Position numbers and translations under genes: made by a program | Notes under the pieces: model-generated | Seen by the model: the letters and a program-made list of their open reading frames with translations, nothing else | Database searches by the model: none | Told to the model about the DNA's origin: nothing | In this document: positions 56,226-64,000 of the stretch, in pieces | Layout: each line of letters begins with the position of its first letter | Position numbering within the stretch: position 1 is the stretch's first letter | Source: Halalkalibacter wakoensis JCM 9140 | GTDB taxonomy: Bacteria > Bacillota > Bacilli > Bacillales > Bacillaceae_D | Length of the DNA stretch: 64,000 nt | Direction of reading: 5' to 3' | NCBI RefSeq assembly: GCF_000513095.1 | Contig: NZ_BAUT01000008.1 | Span: 36,883 to 100,882 of the forward strand

Positions 56226-56873
56226 TCATTCATTGGATCCCCATTCGTGAAGAAATTGCTCAAGGAAATTCTCCAAAAATTCATGACGCTTATGGGCGCG
56301 TTTTTTTCCTTCATTCGTATTCATTAAATCTTTTAGTTTTAATAATTTTTCGTAGAAATGGCCGACGGCACTTGATTGACCATTTCTGTATTCATCGAGT
56401 GATAACGTCTCACGAATTGAAAGGGCAGGGTCGTACATAGGGTCTCCTTTTTTTCCTGCGTAAATAAACGTTCGAGCAACACCGATAGCCCCAATCGCAT
56501 CTAAGCGATCGGCGTCTTGTACCACTTGTGCTTCTAATGTAGTGACAGGCTTGTTCGTTCCGCCTTTAAACGACATCGTCGTAATAATTTGGATAATGTG
56601 GCGAAGATCCGATTCAGTTGTTCCGATGGAGCGAAGCCAACTTTGTACATTTCGTAAGCCTTCTTCTTCGCTTCTAACGACTTTGTCATCGATTAAATCA
56701 TGAGTTAAAGCTGCCAACGTAACGATAAGAGGATTAGCTCCTTCGATAGTAGCAATCTCAACTGCTTGTTCAGTTACTCGTTTAATATGATACCAATCGT
56801 GACCTGTTTTTTCATTTAGAAGTTGTTTTTTTACCCATTCTTTTGTTTCTTCAATCATTTTTTGTTGGTTCAT
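56226..56873 (-). CDS. HD-domain hydrolase (YpgQ/YedJ-like)
   Basis: 215 residues after GAGGAGACTTTTC. HD-domain pattern: GHDWYHIKRVTEQAVEIA, the HD pair in LAALTHDLIDDKVV, HIIQIITTMSFKGG and VVQDADRLDAIGAIGVARTF, as in YpgQ/YedJ pyrophosphohydrolases acting on dNTPs or other nucleotides. Probably cytoplasmic. A hairpin-family copy separates its start from the helicase stop. Confidence 0.85.
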   Translation of the reverse strand: MNQQKMIEETKEWVKKQLLNEKTGHDWYHIKRVTEQAVEIATIEGANPLIVTLAALTHDLIDDKVVRSEEEGLRNVQSWLRSIGTTESDLRHIIQIITTMSFKGGTNKPVTTLEAQVVQDADRLDAIGAIGVARTFIYAGKKGDPMYDPALSIRETLSLDEYRNGQSSAVGHFYEKLLKLKDLMNTNEGKKRAHKRHEFLENFLEQFLHEWGSNE

Positions 56874-56899
56874 GAAAAGTCTCCTCGTTTATAATCGAG

Positions 56900-56937
56900 G
56901 GCATTGAAAAAGGTGAAAATCATCCTTTTTCAATGCC
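56900..56937. repeat. Dispersed hairpin, copy 6 (GGCATTGAAAAAGG / CCTTTTTCAATGCC)
   Basis: Perfect 14-bp arms with a 10-base loop, two bases from the helicase stop. It could terminate the helicase gene or act in the leader of the HD gene. Confidence 0.75.
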
Positions 56938-56939
56938 TC

Positions 56940-59279
56940 TTATAATGTTAATGGTTGTTTTGGAGCAATACGTTGAATTTCTCTCACAAAGCGAGAGCGG
57001 AATGCTTTTTTACCTCTTCTCATAATGGGTACGGATATTTTGACGCTTTCTTCTGCTCTTGTTACTGCCACATACATGAGACGTCGCTCTTCCTCAAGAG
57101 GCTTATCATCTCCTTCACGCCATGCATCAAGTGAATAGTCATGAGGCAGACCACCTTCAACACATCCCAGAATATAAACATGTTTAAATTCCAACCCTTT
57201 CGAGCGATGGATGGTCATTAATTGAGTGGCGTTAGTTAGGTTTCTTTGTCCACGAATCTCCTCGTATTTAACTGTCATATGATCGATGTATTCTAAGAAA
57301 TGTTCAATCGTTGAATGATGTTTAGCCATCACTTTCAAATCGCGGACATCATCTGAGCCTCGTTCCATCTTATTCCCTTCATTGCCTTGCTTCTTAACAT
57401 ACTCATTAAAGCCCATTTCTTGCTCGATAAATTCGAGCGCTTGAAGAGGTGTTTTCTTTTTAAGTAGCGCAAATTTCTTTGGCAGTTCTTTTAGTTTTTT
57501 TAGTTGAAAAGCTTGTAGCCCTTCTATATGCGGCAATGCTTCAATATAGGTGCAGTCGTGAGCGATGCTTGCAGCTTTAATATCACGAATCGCTTGTTGC
57601 TTAAGGAAGAGGGCGCTAACCAAGTCTGATAAAGCCGATGAATCATCTTGATTTTGAGCGAGCCGAAGATAGCTAATGATCTTCCGAACCGCTTTTCGCT
57701 TATAAAAGGATTCTCCGTCCGCCTCTAATTGAAAAGGGATACTAGATGAGATAAAACGTTCAATTAATGCTCGTGCGGAACTATTTGTACGAAACAAAAC
57801 AGCAAAATCGGCTGGTTTTGCTCCTATTTCTATCTTTTCCTTAATATCTGTTAAAATCATGGTTGCTTCTTCTTCTTCATCATACGGATAAAACAACAAA
57901 GGAGCATGCTCTGAAGAGGCTTGAGCGAGCAATTGCTTTGAATAACGTGTTCGGTTCGTTGCTATAATATTGTTTGCAGCTGATACAATTTCGTGGTTTG
58001 ATCGGTAATTTTCATCTAATAGAACCACTTTTGTATTTGGATATTGATCCTTAAAAGTCAGAATATAGGAAGGATCACTTCCCCTAAAAGCGTAAATCGA
58101 TTGATCGTCATCTCCTACAACGCATAAATTTTTCGTTCGATCAGAGAGCATGGAAATTAACTCAACTTGAACTTTATTAATATCTTGAAACTCATCAACG
58201 GAAACGTAAGCAAAGCGCTGTTGGTACCGTTTTAACAAGCTCTCATTTTCAGTTAACAGTTGATAAAGTCCAAGTAACATATCATCGAAATCAAACCAAT
58301 TCTTCGCATGTCGCATTTGTTCGTAACGCTTAAACAAATAAGCAACACGCTCTTCCCATATATCCTTTGCTTTTACTTGTTCAGGAGAGATGAGATGGTT
58401 TTTCCACCAACTAATTTGCGTCAAAGCTTGATCAAAAGCAAAGTCTTTTTCATCAATATCAATTTCTCTTGCCGCTTCTTTTATCATCGCTTGTCGTTGC
58501 CATTCTTGATTTAATAAATGATTAGGTGACCACTGTTCCGGATTATGGTGCATAAGCATTTTATAAAAAATACTATGAAATGTTCCAATCACCAATTGAT
58601 TAACGGTGGCATGATCAAGGTCTGGATAAAGCCTCATTCGTTCTTTCATTTCCTTTGCAGCTTTTGCTGTAAAGGTGACCATAATCATTTGTTTAGCTGA
58701 ATACTTTAATTCCGTCAACATATAAGCTGTTCTGGTCGTTAGAACTCGGGTTTTCCCACTCCCAGCTCCGGCTAGAATTAAAAGAGGTCCTTCTGTCGTT
58801 TCCACGGCCTTCCACTGATTATCATCTAAGAAAATGTTGTTTTGCGCTAATCTTAATCGATATCGATTTTCGTCTTTAAAAGCAGCTGGTTGCTTTAATT
58901 CAAACTTAGGTATGGCTTTCACTTCTTCCGGTTTTTTCCAAAGGTCTAATTCTTGGTCAGGTGGGTTAGAAGAGATTGTTCTTTTTGTTGGTAACAGAAA
59001 CCCCGTTGACGAACCATTGGAGGTTGGTTGTTCAGTTTGTTCTATTTCTACTGTTATTAGCTTTTTTTCCATTTGGTTTGCTATGTTTATGCATTCATCC
59101 GTTGCATTTACGTGTGTAAACGATGGAGGAGCATCAATGCCTAGTTTCATTTTTAATGGCGTATGACAATGTATACAAGTGACCTGTTGTCGAATACTAT
59201 CCATATACAATTGTTGCCATTTTTCACGTTCGCAGTTTTGAAGGTGAATAAGCTTTTCTTGATGATAAGCCACTTGCAT
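56940..59279 (-). CDS. yjcD: UvrD/PcrA-type DNA helicase with CoiA-like N-terminal zinc ribbon (YjcD-like)
   Basis: 779 residues from ATG 59279 after GAGGAGACCAACTTT. Residues about 1-75 carry a Cys pair (VTCIHCHTPLKMKLGI) and a following His, laid out like the start of CoiA. The SF1A helicase core follows: GPLLILAGAGSGKTRVLTTR (motif I), MVTFTAKAAKEMKERM, YVSVDEFQDIN (II), VVGDDDQSIYAFRGSD (III), LDENYRS, TIHRSKGLEFKHVYI (V) and LMYVAVTRAEESVKI (VI). A 3'-5' translocase, presumably for DNA repair or recombination. The order cotO region then yjcD is conserved. Confidence 0.92.
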   Translation of the reverse strand: MQVAYHQEKLIHLQNCEREKWQQLYMDSIRQQVTCIHCHTPLKMKLGIDAPPSFTHVNATDECINIANQMEKKLITVEIEQTEQPTSNGSSTGFLLPTKRTISSNPPDQELDLWKKPEEVKAIPKFELKQPAAFKDENRYRLRLAQNNIFLDDNQWKAVETTEGPLLILAGAGSGKTRVLTTRTAYMLTELKYSAKQMIMVTFTAKAAKEMKERMRLYPDLDHATVNQLVIGTFHSIFYKMLMHHNPEQWSPNHLLNQEWQRQAMIKEAAREIDIDEKDFAFDQALTQISWWKNHLISPEQVKAKDIWEERVAYLFKRYEQMRHAKNWFDFDDMLLGLYQLLTENESLLKRYQQRFAYVSVDEFQDINKVQVELISMLSDRTKNLCVVGDDDQSIYAFRGSDPSYILTFKDQYPNTKVVLLDENYRSNHEIVSAANNIIATNRTRYSKQLLAQASSEHAPLLFYPYDEEEEATMILTDIKEKIEIGAKPADFAVLFRTNSSARALIERFISSSIPFQLEADGESFYKRKAVRKIISYLRLAQNQDDSSALSDLVSALFLKQQAIRDIKAASIAHDCTYIEALPHIEGLQAFQLKKLKELPKKFALLKKKTPLQALEFIEQEMGFNEYVKKQGNEGNKMERGSDDVRDLKVMAKHHSTIEHFLEYIDHMTVKYEEIRGQRNLTNATQLMTIHRSKGLEFKHVYILGCVEGGLPHDYSLDAWREGDDKPLEEERRLMYVAVTRAEESVKISVPIMRRGKKAFRSRFVREIQRIAPKQPLTL

Positions 59280-59407
59280 AAAGTTGGTCTCCTCTCGCAT
59301 TTTAGTCTTGTCCTATCGTAGCAAATTTTCTTAAAGCTGTGTGCCATTTTTATATTTTTAAAAGGAAATTAAGTTTGAAAAACCGAAAAAGAGTAAGGAG
59401 GATCTAT

Positions 59408-59602
59408 ATGCTTTCATTTTTTATTTTAGGATGTATTGTAACGGCTACCGCTGTAGCTTTATTTTTACAAGGGCTGCTTACAGAAGGACTTTTTTTATTT
59501 GGACCTTTTATAGCAGGTTTAATAGGGTTAAATTTTTTATTTATTAGTTTTGTTCAAGTTAAACGTGAGCGAGAAGTTAGGGAAGGGAGAAAACCATCTT
59601 GA
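59408..59602 (+). CDS. Small membrane protein, 64 residues
   Basis: ATG 59408 after AAGGAGGATCTAT; a start at 59339 lacks a site. Two membrane segments (FFILGCIVTATAVALFLQG and FLFGPFIAGLIGLNFLFISF) and a basic end. It overlaps the next start by 4 bases and is likely coupled to the MBL gene. Unknown. Confidence 0.7.
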   Translation: MLSFFILGCIVTATAVALFLQGLLTEGLFLFGPFIAGLIGLNFLFISFVQVKREREVREGRKPS

Positions 59603-60510
59603 AATGGATAAAAATTACTGAGACTTGTAGTTATTTCTCAGGTGCGGTTAATATTGGTTATATTGAATCAAAGGATAAGGGGTTACTCATTGATGCGGGA
59701 ATTGATAATAGTACCGCAAAAAAAGTTATGAGGCAGTTAAGAGAACAAGAAAAGCCGATTACCTCTCTCTTCATCACACATGCTCATGCAGATCATTTTG
59801 GGGGAGCCATTTATTTTCAAAACGAACTTCCGCATTTACAAACATATGCACCAACATTTGAAGAGGCGATTTTAAGGAATCCGAGATTAGAACCGATTTA
59901 TTTGTTTCAAGGAAACGAACCACTTCCAAGTTTGCGTAATAAGTTTTTAGAAGGTCCAGCAATAAACGTTGATGTTTTTTGTGATGCTGGAGAAACATAC
60001 ATCGATGGGTTTCTTGTTTATTTGCATGCTTTTCCAGGACATAGTTACAATCAGCTTGGCCTTGAATATGAGAAGGTTCTTTTTGCAGCGGATAGTTATT
60101 TTAGTGTAGAAACATTGCAAAAGCATAATATACCGTTTCAAGTTGATGCAGAATCGACTAAACATTCGTTAAAAGAGCTTCTAGCTTTACAAGTAAATGG
60201 TGCTGTTCCCGGTCACGGCGATTTCGAGAGCATGTTTCAACAAACCGTAAAAGCTAATATAGATCATCATAACAAAATTCTAACTGACATTATTACTTGT
60301 ATGGAAGAGGTGGGAGGAGCTGCATATTTAGATGATCTCATTCAAAAGGTGTTCGAAAACAGAGGCATGAAGATGAATCAACTTTCTATGTTTGTATTAA
60401 ATCGTACAGCATTAATGGCTTATGTGACAGAATTAATAAAAAAGGAAGTTCTGGATTTGTGTGTGGAAGACAATAAAATGTTGATTAGGACTAGAAAGGA
60501 TAGAAGATGA
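59599..60510 (+). CDS. Metallo-beta-lactamase-fold hydrolase
   Basis: 303 residues from TTG 59599, nine bases after GGGAG. HxHxDH motif in SLFITHAHADHFGGAIYF, with LHAFPGHSYNQLGL, VLFAADSYFS and VPGHGDFES supplying the other metal ligands. A C-terminal winged-helix-like region follows (YLDDLIQKVFENRG, LMAYVTELIKKEVLD). The substrate cannot be told. Coupled to flanking genes by 4-base overlaps on both sides (TTGA and ATGA). Confidence 0.88.
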   Translation: MKWIKITETCSYFSGAVNIGYIESKDKGLLIDAGIDNSTAKKVMRQLREQEKPITSLFITHAHADHFGGAIYFQNELPHLQTYAPTFEEAILRNPRLEPIYLFQGNEPLPSLRNKFLEGPAINVDVFCDAGETYIDGFLVYLHAFPGHSYNQLGLEYEKVLFAADSYFSVETLQKHNIPFQVDAESTKHSLKELLALQVNGAVPGHGDFESMFQQTVKANIDHHNKILTDIITCMEEVGGAAYLDDLIQKVFENRGMKMNQLSMFVLNRTALMAYVTELIKKEVLDLCVEDNKMLIRTRKDRR

Positions 60511-60797
60511 AAAAACGGAGCGGACGTTGTCAACTTTGTGATCGTGAAGGAGTGGAGCTTACTGTCCATCACTTAACCCCTAAAGAGGAAGGGGGGACCT
60601 TCCTTCCGACAGCTGAATTGTGTATCCCATGCCATAAACAGATTCATGCTGTTTATACGAATAAGGAAATTGCAACTAGGCTTTTTACGCTTGAGAGACT
60701 GAAGGATGACGAACAAGTGAAGAAGTTTCTTACGTATATCCAAAAACAGCCTCCTCAAGCACTCATAAAAACACGAAAATCAAAATCAAGAAGATGA
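60507..60797 (+). CDS. HNH endonuclease-domain protein (YisB-like)
   Basis: 96 residues, ATGA overlap with the MBL gene. RCQLCDREGVELTVHHLTPK and LCIPCHKQIHAVYTNKEIA give the HNH core with two CxxC pairs. YisB-type proteins are small, stand-alone, of unknown role. The basic C-terminal tail overlaps the convergent mscL 3' end by 12 bases. Confidence 0.85.
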   Translation: MKKRSGRCQLCDREGVELTVHHLTPKEEGGTFLPTAELCIPCHKQIHAVYTNKEIATRLFTLERLKDDEQVKKFLTYIQKQPPQALIKTRKSKSRR

Positions 60798-61292
60798 TTT
60801 TCGTTTAATGCGTACATAGGTAGGATGCTGTTTGACAGGGCCACGAAAATCCTCCAACTCTGACGTACAACTTGGGCACCTAGTCGCTTTAAACGCCATG
60901 GACTGGCAACAATGTGGACATACCTTTGTTTTCATATTCAAAAGAGGGTCCTCTTGAGGCCGTCTTATTTGATTAATTTGCCTAACAAATAAAAATAGGA
61001 CGAAGGCGATCAGTAAAAAATGCACAGCATGATTTAAAAAAGCACCATAATTGATCATAGGGACTCCGGCCTCTTGTGCTTCTGAAAATGTATCAAAATG
61101 TTGACCTGATAAATTAATATACATGTTTGAAAAATCAACTTGGCCAAAAATAAGACTGAAAGGAGGCATAATGACATCGTCGACTAACGACTCAACAATC
61201 TTGGCAAAGGTTGTACCGATGATGACACCGATGCTCATGTCTATCACATTTCCTCTAACGGCAAACTCCTTAAATTCATTTAAGATTCTCAA
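60786..61292 (-). CDS. mscL: Large-conductance mechanosensitive channel with C-terminal zinc ribbon
   Basis: 168 residues from TTG 61292 after AAGGTGAGATA. MscL core: ILNEFKEFAVRGNVIDMSIG, VIIGTTFAKIVESLVDDVIM (TM1), YGAFLNHAVHFLLIAFVLFL (TM2). The usual 130-150 residue channel is extended by VCPHCCQSMAFKATRCPSC (about 124-142) and a basic tail. It releases solutes on hypo-osmotic shock. The added four-Cys knuckle is seen in some other MscL proteins, and its role is unknown. Confidence 0.92.
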   Translation of the reverse strand: MRILNEFKEFAVRGNVIDMSIGVIIGTTFAKIVESLVDDVIMPPFSLIFGQVDFSNMYINLSGQHFDTFSEAQEAGVPMINYGAFLNHAVHFLLIAFVLFLFVRQINQIRRPQEDPLLNMKTKVCPHCCQSMAFKATRCPSCTSELEDFRGPVKQHPTYVRIKRKSSS

Positions 61293-61381
61293 TATCTCAC
61301 CTTCTTTTTGTAAAGCAATATGATTTATAGTGGTTGTCTATGTAATCACCTTATGCGAAGAAGGGGCAAATTTATGATAGC

Positions 61382-61413
61382 AAAAAAAGAACCAAGTCTT
61401 TGACTTGATTCTT
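61382..61413 (-). terminator. Terminator of tRNA-Gln
   Basis: On the minus strand AAGAATCAAGT / ACTTGGTTCTT followed by T7. Confidence 0.85.
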
Positions 61414-61420
61414 CTTTGGA

Positions 61421-61492
61421 CTGGGCTAGCAGGATTCGAACCTACGCATGACGGAGTCAAAGTCCGTTGCCTTACCGCTTGGCTATAGCCCA
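61421..61492 (-). tRNA. tRNA-Gln (anticodon TTG)
   Basis: 72 nucleotides. Acceptor TGGGCTA pairs with TAGCCCA, discriminator G. D arm AGCCAAGCGGTAAGGC, anticodon arm ACGGACTTTGACTCCGT with TTG, and T arm GTAGGTTCGAATCCTGC. CCA is not encoded, consistent with a need for the 3'-end nucleotidyltransferase at the other end of the window. Confidence 0.95.
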
Positions 61493-61674
61493 TCGATAAT
61501 AATAGTATGGATCGGTTTAAAGATTATTATACAAAAAGTTTTTTTGTTAAAGCTTTGTGAGCTTAATATTAACTCTTACTTCTATTATGTGAGGACTAAG
61601 ATAAATTATTCACTAAAAGAGGATTTTGAAAAAGTTTGTTGAATAAAGACGAAAAGAAAGGATGGTGAAGAAAT

Positions 61675-62727
61675 ATGTATGAAGTTGAACAGTATAGTAA
61701 GTACATGTTAGATGAAGCAATCCACCGAAAAGTAACTGACATTCATATTGTTCCTGAAGATAAACATTGTGTTATTATGGTTCGGTTTAATGGTCGAATT
61801 CAAAACTGGAAGTCGATCCCGATTAAATTAGCAGAAAGAATCATTAGTCATTTTAAGTATCGATCTGGAATGGATATTGGGGAAAGTAGAAAGCCCCAAA
61901 GTGCTTCTATGTTATACAAAAATAAAAAAGTGACTTACTCCTTAAGATTTTCCACTCTTCCTACTCGAAATAAAGAAAGTTTAGCCATCCGAATTCTTCC
62001 TAATGTTACCTTTCACTCTTTTTCTTCTTTATGTGTGTTGAGAAATCAAGTAAGGGATTTACAAGAATTGAGCTCATTGTCCTATGGTCTTTGTCTTGTT
62101 TCAGGTCCAACTGGTTCAGGAAAAACGACTACCCTTTATTCTCTTGTTGAATATATGATGAAACAAGGTGGTAAAACAATTATTACAATAGAAGATCCAG
62201 TAGAACGGTTTATTTCAAATACGATTCAAATTGAGGTTAATCTTAAAACAGGGGTGACGTTTGACTCGGCGCTTTCGGCTTCCTTGCGTCATGATCCGGA
62301 TGTCTTGTTAATCGGTGAAATACGTGATGAGGCAACAGCAAAACTTGCGATTCGAGCTGCATTAACAGGTCATCTTGTCATCGCGACTGTCCACGCAGAT
62401 GATTGTCACTCTGTCTTATTAAGGATGAAGAACCTTGGTGTCTCGGAACTTGACTTAATGCAATGCTGCAAAGTAATTTTATCTCAAAGAATTGTTCAAA
62501 CCAAATGTCGTCTATGTATGGGAGAATGTCATCCGTCTTGTGTAAAAGATCGACTAATGGCTAGGGCGGCTATATTTGAAGTGTTGAAGGGGTTGGAATT
62601 GAAACAGTCTTTGAAAACAGGTAGAAATACTGGTTCAAAACCTTTTTTGAAGGAAATTAAGAAAGCTTGGGCTTTAGGATATATAGAAGAAAATGAGGTG
62701 GAACGGTATGTTTCCTATTATTTTTAG
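61675..62727 (+). CDS. comGA: Competence pseudopilus ATPase ComGA
   Basis: 350 residues after GGATGGTGAAGAAAT. GspE/PilB ATPase: Walker A GPTGSGKTTTLYSL at 144-157, Asp box TIITIEDPVE, Walker B LIGEIRDEATAKLAIRAALT and the His box GHLVIATVHADDCHS. A Cys-rich patch (TKCRLCMGECHPSC) lies near residue 290. ComGA powers assembly of the transformation pseudopilus and affects growth arrest in competent cells. A ComK-box-like motif (AAAA-N5-TTTT at 61533) lies upstream. Confidence 0.95.
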   Translation: MYEVEQYSKYMLDEAIHRKVTDIHIVPEDKHCVIMVRFNGRIQNWKSIPIKLAERIISHFKYRSGMDIGESRKPQSASMLYKNKKVTYSLRFSTLPTRNKESLAIRILPNVTFHSFSSLCVLRNQVRDLQELSSLSYGLCLVSGPTGSGKTTTLYSLVEYMMKQGGKTIITIEDPVERFISNTIQIEVNLKTGVTFDSALSASLRHDPDVLLIGEIRDEATAKLAIRAALTGHLVIATVHADDCHSVLLRMKNLGVSELDLMQCCKVILSQRIVQTKCRLCMGECHPSCVKDRLMARAAIFEVLKGLELKQSLKTGRNTGSKPFLKEIKKAWALGYIEENEVERYVSYYF

Positions 62728-63760
62728 GAATCGGAAAACGAAGCAACACCATCGTGATGTTGCTAACTCCTTTCTTCGAATAGGTCGGTTGCTTCAACAA
62801 GGATATCCACTTGAAGCGGCTATTATTTTTATGGAACCACATGTAACGGTTCAAACGAGTAGCCAATTTAGCTATGTTTTGAACCTCTTAAAAGAAGGGC
62901 ACCCAGTTTATGAGGCTTTTCAATCCATCGATATACCTACCAGTATAAAAGCGCTGCTTTATTTTTATCATTATCAGGGAGATATAGCAGAAGGATTTCT
63001 TCATGCAGGAACTTTGTTACGTTATAGAGAAAAAATTTTTGGTGAGTTAAACAAATTAATACGGTATCCAGTAGCCCTCTTATTCTTTTGCTTAGTTGTA
63101 TTTGTGCTAATGTATCAATTTGTTCTTCCGCATTTTCAATCCTACTTTTCGACGATGAGCGAATCTCCATCTGTTATAACAAGCATCTTTCTTTCCTTCT
63201 TAAATCATCTACCTTATCTTTTTGGAGGGGGGATTCTTGTTCTTACTCTTACTTGCTTCTATATTATTTATCAATCCAATCAGCTTACCCATTACGAAAA
63301 AATCATTCGATTATTATCGCTCCCGATACTAAAGCGTTATGTAAAATTAATCATTACTTACTTCTTTTCTTTACAGCTAGGAAAGTTGATGACGGCGGGT
63401 ATGTCACTTCAACAGGCATTAAAACAATTTGAGTTACAAAACTATCTCCCTTTTTTACAACAAGAGAGTGTTCAAATATCTCACGAACTTCATCAAGGAA
63501 ATAGCTTCAAGGAAATTGTTCGTTCAAAACAATATTTAAAAGAGGAGTTAGCGTTTGTTATTGATAATGGTCAAAAAACAGGATACTTAGGAAGTGATTT
63601 AGAACAATACAGTGACATTCTTTTTTCTGAACTTGAAGAAACTATCCAAAGATTGCTTCATTTAATTCAACCTATTCTCTTTTTTGTCATAGGGGGTTTT
63701 GTATTTCTTCTTTTTCTTATTACGATGTTACCATTGTTTCAAATGTTAGGAGGAGTGTAG
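62708..63760 (+). CDS. comGB: Competence pseudopilus membrane protein ComGB
   Basis: 350 residues from ATG 62708 after GAGGTGGAACGGT, overlapping comGA by 20 bases. GspF/PilC type with two homologous halves (FLRIGRLLQQGYPLEAAIIF and LGKLMTAGMSLQQALKQFE) and three membrane segments (PVALLFFCLVVFVLMYQFVL, LFGGGILVLTLTCFYIIY, ILFFVIGGFVFLLFLITMLP). It anchors the ComGA ATPase. The other comG genes are not found after it. Confidence 0.95.
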   Translation: MFPIIFRNRKTKQHHRDVANSFLRIGRLLQQGYPLEAAIIFMEPHVTVQTSSQFSYVLNLLKEGHPVYEAFQSIDIPTSIKALLYFYHYQGDIAEGFLHAGTLLRYREKIFGELNKLIRYPVALLFFCLVVFVLMYQFVLPHFQSYFSTMSESPSVITSIFLSFLNHLPYLFGGGILVLTLTCFYIIYQSNQLTHYEKIIRLLSLPILKRYVKLIITYFFSLQLGKLMTAGMSLQQALKQFELQNYLPFLQQESVQISHELHQGNSFKEIVRSKQYLKEELAFVIDNGQKTGYLGSDLEQYSDILFSELEETIQRLLHLIQPILFFVIGGFVFLLFLITMLPLFQMLGGV

Positions 63761-63876
63761 GGAGTTTTTGCTTGGGTTATGTAATGGCTATGTTTTAGTC
63801 GGGAGGGGGTTTTTTCCTCTCTCGAAGTTAGTAGATTAACAAATAAAAAAATATGCATTTATTTTTAGAAAAAAAC

Positions 63877-63979
63877 TTGCATTATGTTTTTAGTTCGTGT
63901 TATATTATTAAACGTCGCTGATGACGCGATGAAAAAATGAAAAAAGAAGTTGACATTTAACTTTCGATTATGATATTAT
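63877..63979 (+). promoter_or_regulatory. Tandem strong promoters, resembling rRNA operon P1/P2
   Basis: P1: TTGCAT (63877), 18 bases, TATATT (63901). P2: TTGACA (63950), 18 bases, TATTAT (63974) with an extended TG. The two start regions are 73 bases apart, as for bacillar rrn operons. A weak hairpin (63802-63826) precedes them. After P2 the DNA reads GTTGCTGTTAACGAG to the window end. The transcript itself lies outside the window. Confidence 0.5.
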
Positions 63980-64000
63980 ATAAAAGTTGCTGTTAACGAG

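Noticed and set aside
61448..61642. 64-codon plus-strand frame
   Set aside because: It begins inside the tRNA-Gln gene on the other strand and has no ribosome binding site.

Overview
The window comes from a low-GC, endospore-forming member of the Bacillaceae, most likely an alkaliphilic or halotolerant Bacillus relative. Three things point there. The gene order from yjbC through spx, yjbE, mecA, coiA, pepF, yjbH, yjbI, cwlQ (yjbJ), yjbK, yjbL, yjbM, nadF, yjbO, prpE, yjbQ, fabI, a CotO-like gene and yjcD follows the Bacillus subtilis yjb/yjc region. Spore and competence genes are present. A very long DHH-CBS-nucleotidyltransferase fusion is present that, from memory, B. subtilis lacks but alkaliphilic bacilli carry.

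Layout. 0-9 kb: an LCP-family wall-polymer ligase cut by the window edge, the tRNA 3'-end nucleotidyltransferase fusion, a GC-rich dispersed repeat, a GNAT acetyltransferase, a LysM/SleB-type hydrolase, a D,D-carboxypeptidase and pantothenate kinase. 9-16 kb: topoisomerase III, small membrane proteins, a YjaZ-type metalloprotease, yjbA and trpS (both frameshifted) and an MGDG-synthase-type glycosyltransferase. 16-26 kb: a class II aldolase/zinc dehydrogenase operon behind two abutting palindromes, a lipid kinase, a thioredoxin-like protein, a CaCA exporter controlled by a yybP-ykoY manganese riboswitch, an HD protein, a haemolysin III homologue and a secreted glycosidase-like protein. 26-40 kb: an RND pump with its lipoprotein adaptor, then the stress/competence block spx-yjbE-mecA-cls-coiA-pepF-yjbH-yjbI. 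Spx, its degradation adaptor YjbH, and MecA (the ClpC adaptor for ComK) lie close together.

40.2-45.3 kb interrupts the conserved order between yjbI and cwlQ. It holds a LacI-type regulator, a sugar-binding lipoprotein with two operator-like sites, a frameshifted GH51 arabinofuranosidase, and an orphan T-box-like antiterminator/terminator followed by a ribosome binding site with no gene. A decayed copy of the 3' end of cwlQ lies on the left side. This looks like a rearranged and eroding sugar-utilisation island. 45-61 kb returns to the conserved yjb/yjc backbone (GTP pyrophosphokinase, NAD kinase, pseudouridine synthase, PrpE, antiporter, FabI with a FapR-like operator, spore-coat-like genes, helicase, MBL hydrolase, HNH protein, MscL). 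61-64 kb carries tRNA-Gln, comGA and comGB. No comGC follows; tandem strong promoters resembling an rRNA operon start appear instead.

Five genes (yjbA, trpS, a small HTH gene, abfA and a Pro/Gly-rich coat-like gene) have a clean continuation in another frame after a small apparent deletion. Their number, and trpS being normally essential, suggests that at least some are sequencing errors. Several dispersed repeats occur: a short hairpin family with arms like CACTGAAAAAG/CTTTTTCAGTG (six copies), a two-module GC-rich repeat, and a 186-bp MITE-like element.
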